Positions 1 through 8,992 of a DNA stretch of 64,000 nucleotides are shown here, piece by piece. The stretch is from Peribacillus sp044761665 (GTDB lineage: Bacteria > Bacillota > Bacilli > Bacillales > DSM-1321): positions 496,001 to 560,000 of the forward strand of contig NZ_JBIWCW010000001.1 of NCBI RefSeq assembly GCF_044761665.1, written 5' to 3'. A program made the position numbers and the translations under genes. The notes under the pieces are model-generated. The model worked only from the letters and a program-made list of their open reading frames with translations, made no database searches and was not told where the DNA came from. Positions within the stretch are counted from its first letter, which is position 1. Each line of letters starts with the position of its first letter.

Positions 1-148
1 TTCAGATGAAGAAGCCATTGAGTTTATGAAAGAATATAGGAAAACCGCTATTTCACCCGATTCCATTGCCCGTACCATCCTTTTTGCGATTGAACAACCT
101 GAGGATGTTGCTGTAAATGAAATCATTGTAAGACCAACTGGTACTTGA
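1..148 (+). CDS. SDR-type oxidoreductase, C-terminal end (partial)
   Basis: An open frame enters from the left edge and stops at TGA 146-148. It encodes about 48 residues. The end of the peptide, with an ISPDSIARTILFAIEQPEDV stretch followed by a short beta strand ending NEIIVRPTGT, is typical of the C-terminus of classical short-chain dehydrogenases related to YdfG and similar NADP oxidoreductases. The catalytic and cofactor parts lie outside the window, so neither substrate nor start can be judged. Confidence 0.7.
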   Translation, partial: SDEEAIEFMKEYRKTAISPDSIARTILFAIEQPEDVAVNEIIVRPTGT

Positions 149-173
149 TTAAAATTCATATGATACCGAGTAT

Positions 174-217
174 AAAGGCATTAACCATTTTTCCCTTTCA
201 AAATGGTTAATGCCTTT
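174..217. terminator. Bidirectional terminator between SDR gene and nagB
   Basis: A perfect inverted repeat has arms 174-191 (AAAGGCATTAACCATTTT) and 200-217 with an 8-base loop. It sits between two convergent stop codons and has A/T-rich flanks on both sides, so it can terminate both transcripts. Confidence 0.8.
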
Positions 218-247
218 GCCTTGGTAAGACGGTCATTTATAAGATCC

Positions 248-985
248 TTATCTAACTTGCTTGATTTCCATCAAAGCTTCCTGATCAGCAATAATCATCA
301 CATTATCATGTTGTTTTAAAATGGAGGCTGGGACTTGTTCATTTGTTGGTTCAGTTAGTAGCTTATATAAAATATGTGCCTTTTGCTTTCCGGAAACAAG
401 AAGCACGATTTGTTTACTCTTCATAATGGTCGAAATCCCCATCGTCACAGCATGTGTGGGTACGTCGAAAGGGTTATCAAAGTAACAGGCATTCTTTTCC
501 CGCGTTGAGGCTGTTAATTCCACTACATTCGTCGTGGACGCAAAAGAAGTACCTGGCTCATTGAAACCAATATGCCCATTGACCCCAATCCCCAAGAGTT
601 GAAGGTCTACCCCACCAAGCTTTTCAATAAGCTCCTCATATTTTTGACATTCTGCTTGTAAGTCTGTTGCCATGGCATTTGGCAAATGAGTTTGTTGGCT
701 TGGGATATCAATATGTTGAAAGAGATGTTCGTTCATATAGGTATGATAACTAGTTGGATTTTCTTTTTCGACTCCGACATATTCATCCAGATTCACTGTA
801 TGAACATGCTGATAGGAGGTTCGATGTTCTTGATAATCTTTCACCAAGTGTTGATACGTCCCTACCGGCGTTCCTCCAGTAGCGAGACCTAACACAACAG
901 AATGTGTCTGTTTTACTTTGGCCAGAATAAGTTGTGCCGCTTTCTCGCTCATTTCATCGTAGTTTTTCGCTTCAATGATTTCCAT
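248..985 (-). CDS. nagB: Glucosamine-6-phosphate deaminase NagB
   Basis: This 245-residue protein converts glucosamine-6-phosphate to fructose-6-phosphate and ammonia in the cytosol, the last step of amino-sugar catabolism. The family signature is visible: LDEYVGV with catalytic Asp67, and GIGVNGHIGFNEP (132-144) with His138 and Glu143. Asn136 replaces the Asp found in the E. coli enzyme, as is usual in Bacillus NagB. I chose ATG 985, preceded by GGAGGT; a start 27 bases upstream has no ribosome binding site. The start lies inside the end of nagA (14-base overlap), which implies translational coupling. It feeds on the products of nagA and of the neighbouring sialic acid genes. Confidence 0.95.
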   Translation of the reverse strand: MEIIEAKNYDEMSEKAAQLILAKVKQTHSVVLGLATGGTPVGTYQHLVKDYQEHRTSYQHVHTVNLDEYVGVEKENPTSYHTYMNEHLFQHIDIPSQQTHLPNAMATDLQAECQKYEELIEKLGGVDLQLLGIGVNGHIGFNEPGTSFASTTNVVELTASTREKNACYFDNPFDVPTHAVTMGISTIMKSKQIVLLVSGKQKAHILYKLLTEPTNEQVPASILKQHDNVMIIADQEALMEIKQVR

Positions 986-2168
986 ACTCAACCTCCATTC
1001 TGCTAAATGCAATCTGTCCTCTACAGATGGTCATGACCACTTCATTTCCTTCGTTTAAGATGACTAAATCCGCATCTTTCCCTACTTTAATGCTTCCTTT
1101 TTTATCATCAAGATGAAGCTGTTTGGCTGGATTCAGGGATGCCATTTCAACTGCTTCTTCAAGTGAACAACTTGCATAGTCTAATAGGTTCTTAAACGCC
1201 TGCCCCATCTTCAATATGCTTCCTGCCAGTGTTCCGTCGCTAAGTACCGCCTTACCATCTTTCACCGTTACTTCTTGGCCTCCTAAATCGTAGGTACCAT
1301 TTTTCAAACACTTTGCCCGCATGGAATCTGTGATCAGAATCAATCCGGTCTGCGTTTTCTGTTTATAGGCAAGCTTGACGATTTCCGGGCGGACATGAAT
1401 GCCATCTATGATCAATTCGGCTTTTAACTCATCCCGTAAAAGGGCAGCTCCCACAACTCCCGGTTCACGGTGATGCAGCCCTCTCATCTGATTAAAAAGA
1501 TGTGTAACTTGAGATGCACCATCCGCAATGGCTAGATCCACTTCATCGTAAGTGGCATCCGAATGTCCAATGGAAGCGACAATTCCATGTTCTTTTAGAT
1601 ATTTGATGAGTTCACTTCCTCCCGGCTGTTCCGGTGCAAGCGTCACGACTTTGACCGTATTCTTGGATAATACGTTCCATTTTTCGAAGATATGTGGATC
1701 TGGATTCATCATATATTGTTCGGGTTGTGCTCCTGCCATCTTCGGATTGACGAAAGGACCTTCCAGATGAACGCCAAGTATTTCGGCTAATCCTGGTGGC
1801 TGATGATCATGAATATACTGACCGGCATTGATTAACGCATTTTCGATGGCTTGAGGTGCCTGCGTCATGGTGGTAGCTAGAAAGCTTGTTGTTCCTTCTC
1901 TTGGAAGAGCCTTCGCCATAGTATGTAATGCATCCTGTGTGGCATCCATCGTATCGGCTCCGTCTACACCATGTATATGAATATCAATCATTCCCGGTAT
2001 GACTTTATAACCTGGAAGGGAGGAAAAATCGATGACCTTACCTTCTTCATGTATGTCATTTAAGTCTTCCATTGGCCCAAAGGCCACGATTTTTTCATCA
2101 TTAGTAAGTAAATATCCACGTTCGATGATCTTTTCTTCGCTATAAATTGTAATATTCTTAAGAATCAT
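972..2168 (-). CDS. nagA: N-acetylglucosamine-6-phosphate deacetylase NagA
   Basis: A cytosolic amidohydrolase of 398 residues that removes acetate from GlcNAc-6-phosphate and passes glucosamine-6-phosphate to NagB. Visible features are the DIHIHG metal motif near residue 64, HLEGPFV, the SIGHSDATYDE and THLFNQM histidines, and the ITDSM catalytic aspartate. ATG 2168 has AAAGGAA at good spacing; ATG 2174 is too close to that site. It overlaps nagB by 14 bases. I see no NagR-type regulator in the locus. The gene is separated from the transporter upstream by about 180 bases. Confidence 0.95.
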   Translation of the reverse strand: MILKNITIYSEEKIIERGYLLTNDEKIVAFGPMEDLNDIHEEGKVIDFSSLPGYKVIPGMIDIHIHGVDGADTMDATQDALHTMAKALPREGTTSFLATTMTQAPQAIENALINAGQYIHDHQPPGLAEILGVHLEGPFVNPKMAGAQPEQYMMNPDPHIFEKWNVLSKNTVKVVTLAPEQPGGSELIKYLKEHGIVASIGHSDATYDEVDLAIADGASQVTHLFNQMRGLHHREPGVVGAALLRDELKAELIIDGIHVRPEIVKLAYKQKTQTGLILITDSMRAKCLKNGTYDLGGQEVTVKDGKAVLSDGTLAGSILKMGQAFKNLLDYASCSLEEAVEMASLNPAKQLHLDDKKGSIKVGKDADLVILNEGNEVVMTICRGQIAFSRMEVEYGNH

Positions 2169-2298
2169 GAACATATTCCTTTCCCTATCTATGTATTTTC
2201 ACTACCGAGGATAAAAACCCTTTATTGATTTCCATTATGACAAGTAATGCTAGCCTTATCCATACAATAACTTGCTTTTCTTGAAAAAGTATGGAAAT

Positions 2299-2324
2299 AG
2301 CCAATCATCTTAAATGACTGGCTC
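2299..2324 (-). terminator. Hairpin downstream of the SSS transporter
   Basis: AGCCAATCAT and ATGACTGGCT form a ten-base-pair stem with one mismatch and a short loop. On the minus strand the 3' flank is only weakly U-rich, so this may be a partial terminator before nagA. Confidence 0.45.
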
Positions 2325-2348
2325 TCTCCTTTATATAATTCCGACACC

Positions 2349-3884
2349 TTATATTGCTTTAGACTTAGAGTGGGTAGACTGTACCTGAGGCTTTACATAT
2401 TCTTCGTTCTTCGTATATATAGTCAGCCCTGTTGTATTCTTGTTGAACTTAGGGAATAGCAAACTTATAAAATACCCGAATCCAAAAGAAGTGAAGAATG
2501 AAACGATACTAACGATGAATGGAGTCAAATCCGTTTGTTGCACAAAATAAGACGTAACGGCACTTAATAGTAATCCGATCAATACTCCAGGTGTATTGGC
2601 CCGTTTTGTGAAGATCCCAAGAGCAAAGATGCCGGCAATCGGAACACCGAATAATCCCGTTATGGCCAAGAACAAGTTCCATGTCTCATCCTGATTGCTT
2701 GATATGAGGTATAAAGCAGCACCCATGCCTAGCACACCAGAAATAATAATGACAAGCCTAGCCAATAATACATCGCTTTTTTCATTTGATCCTAAGAATC
2801 TTTGTTTAAAGTCGACAGTTACACAAGCCGAAATACTATTCAAACTTGACGAGATGGTCGATTGGCAGGCTGCGAAGATTGCGGCGATCAGTAAACCCGC
2901 CACCCCTGCCGGTAAACTCGATACAATGAAATACGGCACAATGGCTGAAGTGTTGAATCCTTCTGGAAGGGCTTCAACATTCGTATAGTAACTATAAAGG
3001 ACGGTACCGAATCCAAAAAAGACGGGTATCGTGATAAGAGCCAGGATTCCATTAGTCCATAAAGACTTATTGGTCTCTTTAATGGAACTAGTCGTTTGAT
3101 AACGTTGAACAACGTCTTGACTGGCTGTATATTGATGTAGATTATTGAAGATGGATCCTAAGAAGATGATCGGGATGGCTGCCGTGACAGCACTGAATTT
3201 AAAACTGTCTGCCGTTACCAATTTTTTGTTTTGAATCGCATCATCGATTACGGTAGAAAGTCCGCCATCAATCGCACCAATTCCTAGAATGACAAGTAAA
3301 ATGGCACCGCCTAAAAGGATGATTCCTTGAATGACGTCGCTCCAAATGACGCCTTCAATACCTCCTAGGAACGTATAAACTATACATAAACCTCCAACTG
3401 CAAGAGCGATGATGAAAGGATTTATATCGGAAACGAGTGTAATCGCAAGAGTTGGCAAGTAGATGACAATGGCAGTACGGCCAATGTGGAATAGTGTAAA
3501 TAGTAAACTTCCTATAACACGAAGGGACACACCAAAACGTTCTTCCAAATACTCGTAAGCCGTCGTTACATTTAGCTTTCTGAAGAAAGGAATATAAAAA
3601 TAGATCAAGACTGGTATAATGGCTAAAATTGATAGATTACCTGCTGCATAGGTCCAATTAGATAAAAATGCTTGTTCAGGCGTCGACATGTACGTAATCG
3701 CGCTTAACGTTGTAGCATAGATACTGAAACCAGCTGCCCAAGCGGGAATTTTACCGCCTGCGGTAAAAAATGCATCTGTATTTTTGCTAGATTTCTTTGT
3801 AAAATAAAGTCCCACTGCTAGCATTGCTAGTAGATAGACCACCATTACCGCCCAGTTAGCCATGCCAAAACTAATCTTTTCCAT
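2349..3884 (-). CDS. SSS-family sodium:solute symporter, probable sialic acid transporter
   Basis: A polytopic membrane protein of 511 residues with about 13 predicted hydrophobic segments and the sodium/solute symporter family organisation (N-terminal FTKKSSKNTDAFFTAGGKIP loop, then GGIEGVIWSDVIQG). It lies directly downstream of nanA on the same strand, so sodium-coupled uptake of N-acetylneuraminate is the likely role; this is inferred from context, because SSS members also carry sugars, proline or pantothenate. ATG 3884 is preceded by GAGGGG eight bases away; an upstream in-frame ATG pair has no such site. A cre-like box lies upstream. Confidence 0.85.
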   Translation of the reverse strand: MEKISFGMANWAVMVVYLLAMLAVGLYFTKKSSKNTDAFFTAGGKIPAWAAGFSIYATTLSAITYMSTPEQAFLSNWTYAAGNLSILAIIPVLIYFYIPFFRKLNVTTAYEYLEERFGVSLRVIGSLLFTLFHIGRTAIVIYLPTLAITLVSDINPFIIALAVGGLCIVYTFLGGIEGVIWSDVIQGIILLGGAILLVILGIGAIDGGLSTVIDDAIQNKKLVTADSFKFSAVTAAIPIIFLGSIFNNLHQYTASQDVVQRYQTTSSIKETNKSLWTNGILALITIPVFFGFGTVLYSYYTNVEALPEGFNTSAIVPYFIVSSLPAGVAGLLIAAIFAACQSTISSSLNSISACVTVDFKQRFLGSNEKSDVLLARLVIIISGVLGMGAALYLISSNQDETWNLFLAITGLFGVPIAGIFALGIFTKRANTPGVLIGLLLSAVTSYFVQQTDLTPFIVSIVSFFTSFGFGYFISLLFPKFNKNTTGLTIYTKNEEYVKPQVQSTHSKSKAI

Positions 3885-3911
3885 ATATACACCCCTCATC
3901 ATAAAATCTAA

Positions 3912-3927
3912 TCAAAAGCGCTTTCTT
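3912..3927. promoter_or_regulatory. cre-like CcpA box upstream of the transporter
   Basis: The sequence TCAAAAGCGCTTTCTT matches the pseudo-palindromic core of catabolite responsive elements (AAAGCGCTTT) and lies about 30 bases upstream of the transporter start, suggesting glucose repression. Confidence 0.5.
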
Positions 3928-3942
3928 AAAGATACTAAAGGT

Positions 3943-3971
3943 GACTGTACCCCACATCTCGGGGCACAGCC
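3943..3971. terminator. GC-rich hairpin downstream of nanA
   Basis: GACTGTACCCC and GGGGCACAGCC form a strong stem just beyond the nanA stop on the minus strand. The U-run is on the plus-strand side, so on the minus strand it may act as an mRNA-stabilising or partial termination hairpin between nanA and the transporter. Confidence 0.45.
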
Positions 3972-4033
3972 TTTTCTTCACAGAAAATTCAGATAGTTAA
4001 TCGTGCAATTCATTCAGATACGTATGATCTATC

Positions 4034-4903
4034 TTATAAATTAAACTCTTTTACGAGTTGTTCCACTTCTTCCCTTTTGCTTGCATCAAATGATGACATT
4101 GGTTTTTTAACAGTGCCAGCTTGTATGCCTTTTACATTCAATACTTCTTTCAATGTTTGATATAATCCGAGATTCAGCACTTTTTCAATCAGGTCATTCG
4201 TAACATGCTGGATTTCATAAGCCTCTGCTACTTTGCCTGCTTGAGCCAATTCTAGAATTTGTCTCGACCGTTGGCCATTGATGTTATATGTACTACCTAT
4301 CGCCCCATCCACTCCGGAAATCGCTCCATAAATCAGCATTTCATCGAATCCGGAATATATCAATTTATCTGGGAATCTCTTACGAAGTCGTTCCAATAGA
4401 TAGAAGTCCCCATCTGTATATTTAACGCCGATGATTTTCTCATTTTGGAAGAGTTCCTCGAATTGATCCATGTTCATGGATACACCCGTTAGGAATGGTA
4501 TCGCATAAATGATCATATTATTGCCCGTATTATCAATGATTGTTTCATAGTAATGCTTGATCTCTTCAAAATTGAACTTATAGTAAAATGGCGTGACGGC
4601 AGATAGACTATCATAGCCAAGCTCTGTCGCATACTGCCCAAGTTCAACGGCTTCATCGAGGTTGATTGACCCTACCTGGGCAATGAGCTTCACTTGACCT
4701 TTGTTTTCATCACTGACAATTTCGAATATTCGCTTTTTTTGATCGGTAGATAGCATGAAGTTTTCACCTGAGCTACCGTTGACGTATAACCCGTCCACTT
4801 TTTGAACATCAATATTTTGTCTAACAATCTCACGTAACCCTTGCTCGATGATCTTTCCATTTTCGTCAAATGGGATGAGTAACGCTGAAAATAACCCCTT
4901 CAT
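4034..4903 (-). CDS. nanA: N-acetylneuraminate lyase NanA
   Basis: A class I aldolase of 289 residues that cleaves N-acetylneuraminate into pyruvate and N-acetylmannosamine. Seen in the sequence are the VNGSSGEN pyruvate-carboxylate motif (41-48), the catalytic tyrosine in IIYAIPF (Tyr133) and the Schiff-base lysine in GVKYTDGD (Lys161), all at the spacing found in sialic acid lyases rather than dihydrodipicolinate synthase. The start has GGGGG eight bases upstream. It is divergent from the regulator/kinase/epimerase operon, sharing a 173-base control region. Confidence 0.92.
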   Translation of the reverse strand: MKGLFSALLIPFDENGKIIEQGLREIVRQNIDVQKVDGLYVNGSSGENFMLSTDQKKRIFEIVSDENKGQVKLIAQVGSINLDEAVELGQYATELGYDSLSAVTPFYYKFNFEEIKHYYETIIDNTGNNMIIYAIPFLTGVSMNMDQFEELFQNEKIIGVKYTDGDFYLLERLRKRFPDKLIYSGFDEMLIYGAISGVDGAIGSTYNINGQRSRQILELAQAGKVAEAYEIQHVTNDLIEKVLNLGLYQTLKEVLNVKGIQAGTVKKPMSSFDASKREEVEQLVKEFNL

Positions 4904-4954
4904 ATCTTAACCCCCTACTATGATTTGAAAAATTCAGATAATAAAGATATAATA

Positions 4955-4966
4955 TTGTCAGACCAA
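4955..4966. promoter_or_regulatory. Candidate GntR/FadR-type operator in the nan control region
   Basis: TTGTCAGACCAA fits the short imperfect palindrome bound by FadR-subfamily GntR regulators (GTnnnAC core). A weaker relative, TGGTAGACAT, lies near 5049-5058 just upstream of the first regulator gene. Both sit between the divergent nanA and regulator starts. Confidence 0.5.
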
Positions 4967-5076
4967 TTTAATTTACAAACTCATCATAAAATCCTTTCTT
5001 AAAAATGTCAACAAAATTTAGTAATGTCTTTCCTTCATTCCCTCAATATGGTAGACATAGATAAAGGAGTGGTTAC

Positions 5077-5778
5077 GTGGCAATACATAAGACCTCACTG
5101 GTCACAATCGCGATGGAAAGAATCAAGAACCATATCGTAGAAAATAAGTTGAAGCCGAATGATAAGTTTCTCACTGAAAAGGAACTTGTCGAACAGTTGC
5201 AAGTGAGCCGGACGGTTGTAAGAGAGGCATTAATCTCCCTCCAAACGGTTGGGATCTTGACTATAAAGCCAGGAGGCGGAGTTTACATCGCTGAACCTAC
5301 ATTTGATTCCATCCATACGATAGTTAAACATTATTACGACACGTATGGCGTGAAAATGAAAGAGTTAATGGAAATCCGGGAAGTCATCGAGTTGGGGGCC
5401 TTGAGATTAATCATAGAGAAACAAGTCGACGTGGATACTGGTCACCTCCACGCCCTCAATGAATCCTATCATGAAGCGATCTTGAAAAAGCAAGACACGA
5501 AAAACTCCGACCGCTTATTTCATCAAGCCATCATTAAAGCAACGAATAATGAGACCTATTTTAAGTTTAGCGAAGTAATCAGTGAGTATTTCGCACTTGC
5601 TATAATCGATTTCTTGGAAAAAGAGGATACACTTATCGATTCATATAAACAGCATGAACAAATCATTGACGGAATTATCCAGAAAGATTTGCCACAAGCA
5701 CAACGGGTATTGAAGGAACATTTCCAACCCATTTTTCGTTTTATCAATACTTTGGAGGAAACAAATGGAACCCATTAA
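5077..5778 (+). CDS. GntR/FCD-family regulator 1 of the sialic acid locus
   Basis: A 233-residue transcription factor. Residues 10-75 form a GntR winged helix (LTEKELVEQLQVSRTVVREAL) and the rest is an all-helical FCD ligand domain with metal-type residues (EIREVIELGALR, then DRLFHQAI). The start is GTG with AAAGGAGT eight bases upstream. It overlaps the second regulator by 14 bases. By context it should sense a sialic acid catabolite and control nanA and its own operon. Confidence 0.85.
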   Translation: MAIHKTSLVTIAMERIKNHIVENKLKPNDKFLTEKELVEQLQVSRTVVREALISLQTVGILTIKPGGGVYIAEPTFDSIHTIVKHYYDTYGVKMKELMEIREVIELGALRLIIEKQVDVDTGHLHALNESYHEAILKKQDTKNSDRLFHQAIIKATNNETYFKFSEVISEYFALAIIDFLEKEDTLIDSYKQHEQIIDGIIQKDLPQAQRVLKEHFQPIFRFINTLEETNGTH

Positions 5779-6436
5779 TACGGCTGAAAAAAAGCCACTA
5801 AAGAAAACGGTCATCCAGGAAATTAAACATTATATTATTTCGCAAAACTTAAAAGCAGGCGATCAACTCCCTACTGAGCGCAAGTTCACGGAAATGTTCG
5901 GCGTAAGCCGGTCTGTAGTCAGAGAAGCATTGAGTTATCTGGAAAATACGGATGTCATTCGCATCAGGCAAGGTCAGGGTGCGTTTTTAAATGAATCCAA
6001 CATCGAAAACCTTTTAGATAATTTCTTCTTTTTATGGCAAATAAATAGCGGGAATATCCGTGATATCCTCGGTTTGAGAGCTATATTTGAATCAAGTGCC
6101 ATCGATGAAATCATCAAGCATCACAAAATGGACGACTTGACACGTTTAAAGGAAATGGTTGAAGAAAGTAAAAACGCCACAACCCAAGATGAATTTAAAG
6201 AAGCTGATGCCTTATTTCACAAACAGCTTCTGCAAGCAACCAATAATGACTTATTCATTCAAATGACAAACATGATCACCAGTTATTTCTTCCAAATTCA
6301 ACATCACAATATAACACTCGAAGAATATCAATTGTTAATCAATGAACATAGAAACATTGTCGAAGCACTCCTTAACGGGAACGGTGAGCAAGCCAAAACA
6401 CTACTCATTAACCATATTAGACAAACGAAAGTGTAG
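5765..6436 (+). CDS. GntR/FCD-family regulator 2 of the sialic acid locus
   Basis: A second GntR regulator of 223 residues with the same order of domains: winged helix (LPTERKFTEMFGVSRSVVREAL) then FCD helices (LGLRAIFESSAIDEI, DALFHKQLLQATNNDLF). TTTGGAGGAAACAA precedes its ATG, which lies inside the end of regulator 1, so both should be made in similar amounts. It is related to, but clearly diverged from, regulator 1. Whether they form heterodimers or bind different signals cannot be told from sequence. Confidence 0.85.
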   Translation: MEPINTAEKKPLKKTVIQEIKHYIISQNLKAGDQLPTERKFTEMFGVSRSVVREALSYLENTDVIRIRQGQGAFLNESNIENLLDNFFFLWQINSGNIRDILGLRAIFESSAIDEIIKHHKMDDLTRLKEMVEESKNATTQDEFKEADALFHKQLLQATNNDLFIQMTNMITSYFFQIQHHNITLEEYQLLINEHRNIVEALLNGNGEQAKTLLINHIRQTKV

Positions 6437-6445
6437 GGTGATAAA

Positions 6446-7330
6446 ATGGCTGATTATTTATCGATTGATATCGGCGGTACTTTTATTAAATATGCCCTCT
6501 TGAATGATCAGAAACAGTTGCATGGGCACCAAAAGATAGCCACGAAAGAAAATGATGATCACGCCATCCTTAAACAAGTGGAATCCATCATTTCCTCTGT
6601 TTCCGAACATACGGACATTAGCGGCGTAGGCATTAGTACAGCTGGGATCGTCGACCGAGAAAAAGGGGAAATCATCTATGCTGGTCCAACGATAAAAAAC
6701 TATAAAGGCACCGCCTTTAAAGCTCATTTATCTCGACTATTCCATTTACCCGTTTCTGTCGAAAACGATGTGAATGCAGCTTTGATCGGTGAGCTTTGGC
6801 AAGGTGCTGCCCAAAACGAAAACGATGTCTTTTGCATCACGTTAGGAACAGGGATCGGCGGGGCCTATTATCATAATAAGATCATCGACGGGGCACATCA
6901 TCTAGCACACTCCGTCGGTTATCTTTTATATAATCCGAATACACAAACCAACTATGAATCGAGGGCATCCACTTCTGCTTTAAATAGAATGATAGAAGGA
7001 GAACTCGGTGAAGGTATTTCAACAAAGAAAGTCTTTGAGAAAGCGAAGCTCGGTGAAGATCAATCTCTTGCCATTATTGAAGCTTGGAGTAAGGAAGTGG
7101 CCAAAGGATTGGCGCAAATCATCCTTATGGTGGACCCCACCTGTATCCTAATAGGCGGAGGAATCTCTCGCCAAGGTACCTATTTACTAGACCATATCCA
7201 GAAACAGCTGCCCATTTTTCTACCTAATGGGTTTGTAAAGACAGAATTGAAAATCGCTCAATTATATAATGACGCCTCCCTATACGGGGCGGTCTATCCA
7301 TTTTTTCAAGGGGGAAACAGTTCATGTTAA
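6446..7330 (+). CDS. nanK: ROK-family sugar kinase, probable N-acetylmannosamine kinase
   Basis: A 294-residue ROK kinase: the N-terminal phosphate loop DIGGTFIKYALL (8-19), ENDVNAALIGEL with catalytic Asp108, and TLGTGIGG. Position between the regulators and nanE makes phosphorylation of N-acetylmannosamine to ManNAc-6-phosphate the likely reaction. The usual ROK zinc motif (CxCGxxGCxE) is absent: the corresponding stretch after HSVGYLLYNPNTQTNYES contains no cysteine, so this is a zinc-less ROK enzyme. Its stop overlaps the nanE start by 7 bases. Confidence 0.85.
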   Translation: MADYLSIDIGGTFIKYALLNDQKQLHGHQKIATKENDDHAILKQVESIISSVSEHTDISGVGISTAGIVDREKGEIIYAGPTIKNYKGTAFKAHLSRLFHLPVSVENDVNAALIGELWQGAAQNENDVFCITLGTGIGGAYYHNKIIDGAHHLAHSVGYLLYNPNTQTNYESRASTSALNRMIEGELGEGISTKKVFEKAKLGEDQSLAIIEAWSKEVAKGLAQIILMVDPTCILIGGGISRQGTYLLDHIQKQLPIFLPNGFVKTELKIAQLYNDASLYGAVYPFFQGGNSSC

Positions 7331-8004
7331 ATGAAGTTAAAGGTGGTTTAATCGTATCCTGTCAGGCCTTACCAAATGAGCCTCTACATAGTCCTTTCAT
7401 CATGTCCAAAATGGCATTGGCCGCTAAACAAGGCGGTGCTAAAGGAATACGCGCAAACTCCAATGTAGATATTTTGGCGATAAAAAAAGAAGTGGATTTG
7501 CCTGTAATCGGTATCGTTAAACGGGATTATGACAATAGCTCCGTGTTTATAACCGCCACTTTTGCGGAAATCGATGAGTTGCTAGAAAGCGGCTGTGAAA
7601 TGATCGCCATGGATGCCACAAATCGAGTCCGACCAGAAAACATTCCTCTACGTGACTTAGTGAAATACGCTAGAGAAAAAAATCCTTCCATTCAACTCAT
7701 GGCAGATATAGCTACTTTAGAGGACGCCATCCAATCTGAAAAATTGGGATTTGATTGTATTTCCACTACATTATATGGCTACACGGAAGAAACGTCTGGA
7801 AGAAAACTCTATGACGATGATTTTGAATTTTTAAAGCAGGTCCTCCAGCATGTGAACATCCCGGTCATTGCGGAAGGAAATGTCATGACACCCGACATGT
7901 ATAAAAGATGCATGGATCTAGGTGCTCATTCGAGCGTCGTCGGCGGGGCGATCACACGGCCAAAGGACATTACGCAACTTTTCGTCAATCAATTAGAAGC
8001 CTGA
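7324..8004 (+). CDS. nanE: N-acetylmannosamine-6-phosphate 2-epimerase NanE
   Basis: A TIM-barrel protein of 226 residues converting ManNAc-6-phosphate to GlcNAc-6-phosphate, the substrate of NagA. Recognised by GGLIVSCQALPNEPLHS near the N-terminus, VIGIVKRDY with the catalytic lysine region, MADIATLEDA and VIAEGNV. CAAGGGGGAAACAG precedes the ATG within the kinase gene. It closes the operon; the product links nan genes to nagAB at the other end of the locus. Confidence 0.93.
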   Translation: MLNEVKGGLIVSCQALPNEPLHSPFIMSKMALAAKQGGAKGIRANSNVDILAIKKEVDLPVIGIVKRDYDNSSVFITATFAEIDELLESGCEMIAMDATNRVRPENIPLRDLVKYAREKNPSIQLMADIATLEDAIQSEKLGFDCISTTLYGYTEETSGRKLYDDDFEFLKQVLQHVNIPVIAEGNVMTPDMYKRCMDLGAHSSVVGGAITRPKDITQLFVNQLEA

Positions 8005-8015
8005 CTTTTGATGTA

Positions 8016-8040
8016 CTCGCACATTCACGGAATGTGCGAG
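8016..8040. terminator. Bidirectional terminator after nanE
   Basis: CTCGCACATTC (8016-8026) and GAATGTGCGAG (8030-8040) form an 11-base-pair stem with a three-base loop followed by TTTTATTG. It lies between the convergent nanE and DUF1835 stops. Confidence 0.88.
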
Positions 8041-8042
8041 TT

Positions 8043-8873
8043 TTATTGTTTCGGTTCCTTTTTCAGTCGAACTTGATAGGAACGCATATCCCTTGTATCA
8101 CCGGTGTAGTCAAAAACTCCATTTTTGATCAACATACGTAAACGGTAATCAATCCAAGTATCACTTATGTCATGCTGACTCCACCCTAAAACATGGCCAA
8201 TCAAACGGGTTGCGTTATAAAATTCGTCCACCCCATATTTAGATTGAAATTCGTTTGCATATTGGATGATGCTTTCATCATCTCTCGATTCTATATCCTC
8301 TATCATTCTTCCTCTAACCCATGTCCGAACAGTGGAATGTCCCTCCATTAATTGGAGCGCTTCGTTCTTTAATAGAGCTATCTTACCTTCAGTAAGTTGC
8401 TCTAATTCATTCAGCTTTAACATTTGCTTCATTTGGTCAGGGCTAACCTCACCGGAATGGCGGATATCAAATTGTGCATGTTTATCTTCATGGAAATACA
8501 GCATGGGGAAATATGTGTTACATACAGAAATCGCACATTTTTTCCCTGACAATAGATGACTTACTAAGCGTAAGCCAAATTGTTCCGCCGCATTTTCACA
8601 AGTCCAAATAATCACCGAATCCCCTTCTTCTATCTGTTGAATGCGGATTATCGCATCATGAAACAAAGCCACATACTGTTGACTCATCTTTTCATCGAAA
8701 CGGTAGGCTTTCTGTAGCCATTCCAGCCTTTCTGTAATACCTTCTTCCGTCAATAAACGATGTATGGGCCCTGCACCCAAGGAGTCCGGAAAAGCAATGA
8801 TGTCTACACGTTCACCTTTTAATGCATGCTTTAATGAGCCAGATGCTGCTTGGTTAAATAAGATATGTTTCAC
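8043..8873 (-). CDS. DUF1835/DUF3658-type protein
   Basis: A 276-residue protein of unknown function. The N-terminus KHILFNQAASGSLKHALK and the later LVSHLLSGKKCAISVCNTYF block are the DUF1835 domain; the part from about residue 150 (LTEGKIALLKNEALQLMEG) corresponds to DUF3658. I chose GTG 8873 because AAGGGGGAG stands seven bases upstream and the conserved domain begins at the second codon. The frame stays open for 41 codons further upstream, reaching an ATG that overlaps the M23 gene by four bases, but that start has no ribosome binding site. No catalytic residues are established. Confidence 0.8.
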   Translation of the reverse strand: MKHILFNQAASGSLKHALKGERVDIIAFPDSLGAGPIHRLLTEEGITERLEWLQKAYRFDEKMSQQYVALFHDAIIRIQQIEEGDSVIIWTCENAAEQFGLRLVSHLLSGKKCAISVCNTYFPMLYFHEDKHAQFDIRHSGEVSPDQMKQMLKLNELEQLTEGKIALLKNEALQLMEGHSTVRTWVRGRMIEDIESRDDESIIQYANEFQSKYGVDEFYNATRLIGHVLGWSQHDISDTWIDYRLRMLIKNGVFDYTGDTRDMRSYQVRLKKEPKQ

Positions 8874-8992
8874 TGGGACTCCCCCTTCCGTTTTACTATT
8901 CTTAAGCATGAACTCAGCCATCTTATCTGCCTCTGTTGGAAGTCTTTTCGACCAGTAAATCCGCCCGTTAAAGACTATTAAAGAAATTCTTG

